DNA from: Crocodylus rhombifer
Taxonomy: Eukaryota > Chordata > Crocodylia > Crocodylidae
Length of the DNA: 64,000 nt
Assembly (NCBI GenBank): GCA_038503035.1
Contig: JAVSML010024005.1
Span: 693,530-757,529, forward strand
Direction: 5' to 3'
Positions within the stretch are counted from its first letter, which is position 1. Each line of letters starts with the position of its first letter. The notes beneath the pieces were generated by a model, which had not been told where the DNA came from, did not search any database, and saw nothing but the letters and a program-made list of their open reading frames with translations. The translations under genes were made by a program, and so were the position numbers. Shown in pieces: positions 22,901-32,900 of this stretch.

Positions 22901-25900
22901 GGTCAGGCCCTTGGGAAGGCTGCAGCTGGAGGTGAGCTGGAGTCAGGCAGGGAGCAGGGGCTCCCCAGGACTCTGCAGACTCAGGCCAAGTGGCAGGGGG
23001 CCAGCAGCACCAGAGGTGGGGCCCAGCCAGCCCATGCAGCTCTGCAGGGATGGGGTGCAGCCACCCTGCCCACGAAGGGAAGCTGCCTGGCTGGGGCAGG
23101 ATGCAAGGCTCAGGGAGCTCCCTGCTTGGTCTCTGCATGTGCTGAGTACATTGCAAGTGGGAACTGCAGCTGCAGGCTGTTTCCCAGGCTCTGGGAACAG
23201 CCACTGTAGCTGGTATTCAGAGGCAAGCCGGCCAGGAGCCTGCAGCACAATGGCTCTGTGCAGTGCCTGCCCCAGCCCTCGCCCCTTGAGGGCAGCTGCG
23301 GGTGGGCAAGGCCAGGGCCTGGGCAGGCTGAGGCAGCCGCGGTGGCTGTTCCTAGGCTCCAGGGGGCTCCCATGGCCAGGCCCTTCCATTGGGGACGGCT
23401 CTGCCCTGCCTGCACTGTGCCCAGCGTACAGGGATGCTGATCCCAGAGAGGGAAGCCCCCCCAGCCCAGCATCCTGCCCCAGCCAGGCAGCATCCCCACG
23501 TGCACAGGGTGGCTGCGGCCCATCCCTGCAGAGCTGTACAGGCTGGGACAGGCCTGCTGGGCACCCCTGCCTGCCCGCCCACCACAGCTAGAAGCCACAG
23601 AGCCCTAGGGCTGCCTCCACTTCCTACCAGCCCCCGTTCAGTTAGATTGGTCTCGCCAGACCCAAGCTTAGACTGCCTTGGAGGTACACTTAACCTAGAC
23701 CAGGTTGGCCATTTTTAGACCAGTATAACTGTCCTGAACTTCTGTATGCAAACTTATGTACAGTTATCTACCTAACTGGTGAAAGGTCCACACCTGAGCA
23801 AACGAAGTTAGGCTGGGAGTGGGACATTTTAAATCTGATCTAACCTCCCTGAATATCTGTGTGCAGCCTTCATAACCAACTGCTACTGTGATTTGCCATT
23901 AGGTGGCAAGGGAGCAGGTAACAACTGCCTGTTTGTCTTTAGCAAGTAACTCCCTCAGGCTGGATGCAGACAAATTAAACCTAAAATGGAATAACTCATT
24001 CCAATACTATTTTTCCTCTGATTCTTTGAGGGGATGTATTCATCAGATTACATAAAATTACTTTGGCATCATCCACCTACTACTTTTTTATACCAGACTA
24101 ATGCAACTTATATCAGCATAAAGGTTTCATCTGTCAATGGCTAGAGACAAAATCTTGAATAAGCAGTAGGTGCCCTGAATGGTTTTTGAAGAAATTAAAA
24201 CTAAGAAAGGTATGCATGATCACATAACAACTGCTAAGTAGTCTTAGAGGCATTTGCTAAGTTCTAGGGTGATTAATGCCCATTCTTCCAGGATATGACT
24301 GAACAATCTCTCCTTAACATGACATATACTGGGGCTGCTGCCATCAGGTGACAGGTAAACCTGAACAGATGACAATTTGTATGCGCACATACAAACAGGC
24401 AACTACAAAAATAGAAGTATGTGTGAAAATAGTTATTGTGGAAGATAATGTCAGCTACCTCTGGCTTATGACAGGCTGAGGTTCTAACTATCTAAGCCTT
24501 TTCAAAAAACTCCATCCACAGTTTCCTCATGCAATTTTCTGTCTCCTTGCTTTTGTCTCAAAAAAATCTGTGAAACCAGATGATGTCACAAAATAAAGCT
24601 CATCTGATGAGGGGCTAAAACAAACAAGTAGAAGATGAGCATCAAGCAAAACTCTGTGGAAAAGCAAATGCAAAATGTACACAATATTTTAGTGGAGGGG
24701 GTTGGGGGGAGACTAGGCAGTAGAGCACCGCATTTTTTATTAAATGGAAATTGCAGTAACTTCCCAGTTTATAAAAATGTTCCCTATACAGTTCCTTTAA
24801 AGGGCAGGATTACTCTGCCCCTCTGTGTCCATTTCTTTTTTCACTCTTAAAAATCCAGATTGAAAAGTCTATATAGCATCAGTGCTAGCATCTGCTCAAC
24901 TGAGCCTTATGTTGTTATTCATGTTACATTTAAATATCACTGATGACCAGCAATAATAACAAAAATAGAAAAAAATTAGAGGAAAGAAATTAAAGAAACA
25001 ATATGAATATCCCCAACCAATCATCCAATGAGTCGTAAGTCATAAAATAGCTATTAGTCTCAGCATGAATTTAATAAAGGTATATGCAGAGCTGGGGAGG
25101 GTGCAGATAACTAAAACATCTCAGAGGATAAGATAGAACAAGGAAAGAAAGTGGAAGGTGGTGTTCAAAGTTAACTCCACTGAGTTCCTACCTTCAACTA
25201 GTTACCCACTGTTCTGAAAAATGCTTATTTCCTTCCACATTACCTGGAGGTACTAGTTGAGTTAATCCAAATTTCGTCACATTGCCTAGAAGAAAATAAA
25301 TACATTATGTCAAGGGAGCTGAAAAGATAGAATGCATTCACAATATTCCCAAAGCATAACAACAGTAAAGGTTTTGTGTAACAACAGGAAGACCGACTGT
25401 TTACAAATGTTGTTTATTGACTGGCTATGGTGTTGTTTACTACACGATATATTGGTTTAATTTAACAGAAGGTTGCAAGGAAAGTAGTGGGGAAGAAGCA
25501 ATGGCTCATGATAAGGCTTTCCATGTTTAACACCTAAGGATTGTTATAGGAAGAAAGGAGAGCCATTGGCTCAACATCCTGCAGAGCTCTCGTTTGGTTC
25601 GCAGGCACAAAAGCCTTGACAGGATAAAAACAAAGGGACACTTGCTGTTTCAAGAGGGTAGGTAGTTGTTGGAAAACTGTTGAAACTAAGATAGTTAGTT
25701 CCCTGCTGGAAACAGTCACCTGTCTGAAAAACTTAAGCCCATCTAGGCAAGTCCAGGGGATGGAAGACATGTAAGACAGCCATGTATATAGACTGTTATT
25801 TTTAAATCTTTTTTCCTAAATTATTTGATACCCGAAATATTGGTTCTATACATTCACCACTGTTCACAGACTCTTAAAGGGAAGAACTACAGGTACTGAA

Positions 25901-28900
25901 ACCAGTTAGACCTCCTGGGTAAATGTGGTTAGTACATGACATTCTGCAGTCCAAGTCCCAGCCAAAAAAAGGGAAAATCACACAAGAGGTAATCACCTGA
26001 GGCCTTGCTACACAGAGGTGAACTCTGAAAGGTCCAGAATGGGAAAAATGTGCAGCTAGCCTTGCAACTAGGCTGGATGAATGGAGGTAGTGATAGACAG
26101 ATGGACAGACTAATTTGATCTGTGACCATCTGGAGCAGTTACATTGTCTCCCATCACACATGCAGACTGAATACATATATTTTTTAATTATACTTACTTT
26201 CCAGCATCTCCATTACAGCAGCAGGATCTGTGGCACTTTCAAAAACCTACAGGAAAGTAATACAAAATATATTAATTTGTATCAATACAAAGAGCAGAGC
26301 ATTTTAATAATACCAGTACATAGGAACGTTTTAAAATACATTCAATATACTTCTTCTGCTTCATTAAGTCATAACTAATCAAATCATGATACAATACATC
26401 CTGAGTTATCTAAACAGTAATCTAGCACTTTTTGAACAAGTGCCTTCCAAAGGGACACAGATAGCTGGTGATATACTGTAATGCCTATGTTAGCATATTA
26501 TAAACCTATTAATGTCAGCAAGAAACCATTATAATAATTTGGGGAGAAGGGGGAGGGAAGGAAAAAGAGAAAAAGAGAGTTACATAAAATCATAAAAATC
26601 ATAGTTGTTTAAACTTAAATAACATACGGTTTAGCCTCCTATTTGAACTCAGAAGGGAATCTAAGCCTTACAAGGCAAACACTTATCAGGAAATTTCCCA
26701 CTTCTGCACTAATATTAGTAAAATTCTACTAGAAGGAGCAAGTGGAAGCAAGGTACATGTGTCTTGAAAACACTTAGGGTCTTGTTCAATCCAACAGGCC
26801 ATGTCCCAGAAGAAAAGGATCAGTTCACTGGTTGCAGTCATTCCAAATACAGGACAATCCCCTAAAAAGGAGTTAGAAGGTCTGAGGTGGTGATTCTATT
26901 GGTTATTAATCATTTGTAAATACCATACATAAAACCAGAATCTTTCAATAAAATAAAATGAATTAAAATGTTTGTACTGTGCTTAATTTCAGCCCATTAC
27001 TCCTAATCACAAGTTTCAGGGGCCAGCCTAAAAGAGACCTCTTTGGAGTGAAATCCTGCCCCCCTGAAGTCAATGAGAGATTTTCCAGTGACTTTCATGG
27101 GACCCTGGTTCCACCCTTGGCATTGCAACCTGTTTAAATCAGCTGGGTTAGTTGGAGCTCACTTTTATCTTTTGAATAAGTCCTATATAATTTTTCTCTG
27201 CTTCCCATCCAATGTGTCCACCTCTTGCTTCAGTTAATACCAGATTTTCTTATGTATAACATGAATTTTCCCCTGAAAATGACACACAACTGCCCCTTCC
27301 CCTCTTTCCCTCCACTCCCCCCTCCCCTCCTCAAATCAAATTGAAGTGCATGTATTAAGGAGGGAAGCTGATTTTTTGCCTAGGATAGAAGCACCCTGCT
27401 TTGATTCTTGCTCACACTGCAGCAACTGTGACATTATTATTCATGCAGCTAAGAGAATCAGTTGACTTAATGGATCATTGTTTTTCATTCCACAGGTGTT
27501 AATGATCTTCTCTCCTTTGTAATGGTCTTCATGTTCCACCAATCAACCTAAGCTTTCTTGTGGCAATTTTCTTGTCCACTCGCTGCTCCTGGTCTCTCTT
27601 GCCTCCAATTTCATAGCTCTGGAGACTTATTAGCTCGTTTCAAAATCACAGATCCACCCATAGAGACTAGTCTTCAGCAGCAACTAGGGTTGCAGCTTTA
27701 GTCAAACAGGAAAGGGAGGGTGAGTCAGCTGAAGAATAGATTCTGCCCCTGCTGTGAAGCTGTAACTCTGGAAAAATCTTTTTTCTTCATTCTGCCTTTC
27801 AAAAATAAGATGCATATTATATTCCAGGATATGTAATATGCAAGAAAATATAGTATTGTTGAAGCTTGCAGGACAGTACACTAGTGACACTCTTTCTGGA
27901 AGAGACCAAAGCAAAGTGCATCTTCACTAAGAAAATTTTTTTACCTAACACATGGTAACTAGCATGAGATAAAATCACAGTGAAGACAAGGCAGTCTGTA
28001 GTTTTCATGTTAGTAAGAAGTTTAAAGTAATGATTAAGGCTGATCTGTCCAACTTGTAACAGGGCTGCAACCCCTATGCACCACCCCAGCAAAGGCAAGC
28101 CACAGGCCCCTCAGGCTGCATGCTCCACAGACACCCCCTTCCCCCGCACATCACTGCCCTACATGTACAGGCACCCCAGCCTCACCCTCACCTTCTTGAC
28201 CATGGACTTTAGTGCTGCATCATGCTGCAGTAGTATACCAAGCTACAGGCTCCCCTGGCACCCTCTGGCCTGTGCTATCACACAGCAATGCCCCCTGGGG
28301 CAGGAAATGGAAGCTGGAAGAAGGTGGGGGGGAAGCCCAGTGACTCCAGCTGCAACTACAGCTGCAGTGATGGGGGTAGTAGTGGCTGGGTAGGAGCCAA
28401 GGGACCACCAATTAGCTCCTTGCAGGCCACATAAGGCCCTTGGGCCCTAGATTAAAAGGTAGGCCAGGATTTATCTTGACATGTGGACACATGTTAAAAC
28501 TATAGTTGTTTTTATCTTCACTAGAATTCCTGCTTGTGTTAGTTACCCTAAGTTAAATAATAACACAAAGTAAGAAAGCACTTTTCTCTACTGGAAAACA
28601 TTAAAAGGGTCCACTAAGGCCCCTGTGTCTATTGATTCATTCTCTGCTGATCTTCAATGCTCCCCACAGCCTAGGGAGAGAGGGAAATACCACCATGTCC
28701 TTCAGAGGAAGGAATTTTACTAGAAACATCAAAAGAGTAGTTAATTAAAGCAGAGCTTGGGTTCTTCTAAAAGAGCAGAACAAGAACAACTACAGAAAGA
28801 ACAAGGGGGACTAGGAACAACACTTAAAACCTGATTACTCTTCTAGTGATTTCAAGGTATTCAACAGACCGCTAGAGAGAGACACGTGTTATTACATCTG

Positions 28901-29926
28901 TTTTAAAAGAATATATGTTCAAGAAGAAATTATTTGCAGTATAGCCACAGAGCAAAGTATTTCCAAAACCTTTTCAAGACATTTTACAATTATCCAAGGC
29001 TTATTTGCTCCCAAGAAAATTCAAGATGAAGTCTTGTATTCTCACTTATTGCAGATTTTAAAATGGCACATGAAATATCAGTAAAAGAATTTATCTGTCA
29101 CTTCTTTAGGTCTTTATTTTTAGTTATCTGTCTGCTGGTTTCTTGAAAATCATGACCAAATGACAGTCATCTAAGAATGGAGATATTGTTTTGTTTCCAC
29201 CGAAAAAAGTTTGCAACAAAATTATTTCAGAGCAAGTATCCTAACATGCCACTGTTGTTCCGAGTTTATATAAGATTACCTAACACCACTGCAATTTAAT
29301 CATCTGTTCATATCCATCAAATGTCACTACTGTCAAAAGAAATTCAGATTGCAAAGCGTTGTAGAAATACAAAATCTGTTCCCTTGTACAGAACATGAAT
29401 TTAAAATGATATCAGAACAGGCTTCTCACCCAATTTGTATAGGTATTAATGACCATACAAGGTTCAAACTGCAGATCAGGGGCGGGCAAAATATGGCCTG
29501 CGGGCCACATCCAGCCCACCAGGCCATTCTATCTGGCCTGTGAGGTCCCAAAAAATTTAGAAAATTTGTATTTATCTGCTCCTGGCTGCCTGTCAAAGTT
29601 GACAGGAGACAAGGGCAGTATGACCCAGGGGGAGTCAGCAGGACTCAGTAGCAAGGCCAGCCCAGGCCTGCCCCATCCTCAACCCCCCTCTCACCACGCC
29701 CCCTACCTGGAAGCCTCTGCCTGACACAGCTTTTACTGCTTCCCTGCATGCCTGCCAGCTGCTCCAGCACCACATGCCCCACACTCCCGCTGGACTGTAG
29801 GAGCATAAGGCCTGTGCTGGTACCCTGGGGCCAGGAGCAGGAGGGTGTGTGCGCACGTGTATGCACTCACATCTCTGCAATGAGGGATGGGGGAGAGAGA
29901 AAGAGAAAGCAATGAGGGAGGGAGAG

Positions 29927-29967
<41 letters not shown>

Positions 29968-32900
29968 ATGCGCGTGCGCACATGCACCTGTGTAAAATGA
30001 GGGACAGACTCTGTGTGTGCAGTGAGGGAGGGAGAGACAGAGAGTATGGGTGTGTGTTCATAGGGTAAGTCCCACATGCACACCCCACCATACACATGCA
30101 GCCTGCTTGCACTGCCATACACACAGGCCGCCAGATCCACACCCCCTCACATACCCCAGACACCATCCCCCCCCCACATTTCCTCCACAAGCCCCATACC
30201 CACCCACACCCCACTAATCCACACACCAACAGCCCCCCATAAACTTAGACCCACCCTTCCATGTCCCTCACCGTCCTCCCCCACAATATAGGGTCTTCAT
30301 AAATTCCTTGTGCACTTTTAAACTTTAATAGCTTGGGTTGTAGATATGATAGAAACAATCTGTAAATGGCATTTAAAAGCAAGTTTATTAAAGTTTCAGG
30401 AAAACTAGAGTACACAATGCTAGACTTCAACATAACCACTATCCATCATGATACAGTGCTCAATCTGATCTTCCAGCTCCTTGAAAATGTTTCCCAGTTG
30501 TTCTTCAGTTACTGCGCTAATTACATTGGTGATCCTAGCCTTAAGTTCCACCAAAGAACATGTTTTTGACAAGTAAACTACACTTTGAATATGTCCCCAT
30601 AAAAAGAAGTCCAACGACAGGTGAACAAAGCGGCTAAGCAATTAGTCCACCTCTGCCTATCCACTTCTCTGGGAAAACATCATTTAGAAACTGTCATACA
30701 TTCAGAGCATAGTGGCACAGAGCTCCATCTTATTTAAGAATAAATTTGTTATTACTTATGAAGTCTAGCATTGTATACTCTAGTTGTCCTAAAACTTTAA
30801 TAAATTTGCTTTTAAGTGCCATTTACAGATTGTTTCTATCATACGTACAACCTAAGTTATTAAAATGTAGAAGTGCACAAGGATTTTATGAAGACACTGT
30901 ATACAAGAGTAAGACTTCATTTTAAGCTATTGTGCAATCACCTCTGTGTACACTACACAATTACAGGTAAATCAGGACAAAAATAGTTTTTTAAATCAAA
31001 TTAGTAAATGTTGTAGTGTAGAGACTCAAGCCTAAATCATATAACAAGTGAAAATCACCTTTTCAAACCACATCTTCTCATGAAACAAGAGGGGAAAAAT
31101 TGGAGGAAGGCAGTCTGTCTCCTTGTATTGACCCAGGACGCAGACACTGAGATAAACGCCATGTTTCTCTGGCAAGAACACACCAGGGCATGTGACCTTA
31201 TGAAAGAAAGAAAACAACCATGGTTATCTGAATTCTCCTGGTCGCACCTCCCCACACTGTGTCATCAATATGCATCAAGCACAATCTGCAAGAATCGCTG
31301 TTACAGCTGAGAGGGTAGCTCAGTCTCTATGCCACTGACTTCCCTATGGAAGCAATCAACAAGAGTCTCTCTATCACAGTCTCTGGGAAGTGTGATAGCG
31401 AGCACAGCATCCCCACTCTGAGCATACGACACCCCAAAATGGATGTAATATAACATGAGTGAGCACACCTAAAACATCAAGATTACTGGCATGCATGCCT
31501 AGAGCATCTCTTTTGGAGTCCAGCATGTGCAGAGAAGGCATCCCCAACACTCCCCAGAACAGCCCAGAGGCAGTGTAGATGTGTCCTTAGAACCCAGTTC
31601 TGCCTTCAGTTACATTCATAGAAATTACAGTTGTGTACAGAAAGGCAGATCTGGGCTTCTGGAATGGGATATGCCAAAGTCCCTCTATGAATTCAGAATC
31701 AGAAGTTCCCACAAGACTTTAAATGCAACTTGTGCTCCTAAGTTACCATGACACTTCTGAAATCCCCCATCTTTGGCATGTATTCTAATGGGAACACGTT
31801 TGTAACATTTTTTCATTCTTAGCATGTTGCATCATTTTAATAGTCAGAGGGCATGTCTATACATGCAATTAATACAACACAATTAACTCCAACACCTATC
31901 ATGCCGGAGTTTATTGCTCCTGGGCAACACCTTTACACATGTGCCCAGGACCACAGCACATTGAGCAGGTTCGGAGCAGCCCCAGCTGGCAAAGACCCTT
32001 GGGGGTCAGCCTGTGAGCTGAGGGCCGGTCCAACCCAGCTCAACATGCTGTGGAGGGGCTGGCTGGGACACAATGGTGCTTCCATGCAGGGCTAGTCAGC
32101 AGGCATCCCCCGCACTGAAGCATCCTTGTGCCCCAGCCAGTCCCACCAGCATCTACACGTGTCGCTGCAAACTAAAGAAGTCTGCCATAGGATAATACTT
32201 GTATTTACAAGTACTAACCTACCACAAAGTTAATTAGCTTACTCCAGCTTAATAGGGCTGCACATGTAGATAAAGAGACTTTACTGCAAAGCTAGTTACT
32301 TTAGGCACCTCTGCAATAAATGTCTTGTGTAGAGTGCCCAGGGTTGCCTGCCTGATTTCTTTCATCAGCAGTGTTGTACCAGAAAGACTATGAAGCTGTA
32401 AACCCTTGAGAATGGATCTTTCTCCATGAGTTTGGATTCATAAAATCAAAAACAATATACCTGTTATAACTGCAGATTATGGCATGACACGACTACTCTA
32501 CACCTTTGGAATTTGTCTTAAAATACATTCCAGAGATAAAGGCAGTGTGATTTAAAATATACACAGCTGCAACAACTGCCATCTATTTAGTTCTTGCATT
32601 GTTTTCAGAGTCCTTCAACCAAATACTAATTAGTTTGTTTGATTCTTGGTATTATTTTCCTCTGTCAACTAATTCCATCACTAATACACTATACTGCTGA
32701 TAAACAGATCCAATACATAAATAAGCTCCAATCCTCCAATCCCTGACTCCAGCAAAACTGCTTTGAAAATCAAGGAAGTATTGCAGGATGACATCTCAAC
32801 ATGTTTTCTTTGGGTTTGTTCCTTTACTTCAGAAATTTTGAATGAGAGGTCTATTCCATATGTTTATCTATGTGGCAATCTGTTCCCCAAAAATTGTATT

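Larger units (their letters stand above)
19712..25243 (-). other. SPATA6L intron 4
   Basis: Holds an hAT element (20731), a GGTGCACCGATA repeat, two foldbacks and a G-rich tract. GC content rises sharply from about 21,200 to 23,640. Long frames there (up to 253 codons, both strands) are unrecognised. Confidence 0.75.
26247..31058 (-). other. SPATA6L intron 2
   Basis: Holds an ancient repeat (26985), two hAT-like pieces, the TG tract and the mariner. No other coding signal. Confidence 0.75.

Noticed and set aside
22830..23591. 253-codon plus-strand open frame and overlapping minus frames
   Set aside because: It lies in a GC-rich palindrome where all frames stay open by composition. No family motif and no splice or start support.
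31305..31350. tRNA-like A-box (GGTAGCTCAGT)
   Set aside because: No matching B-box (GGTTCGAAT-like), no acceptor stem pairing.
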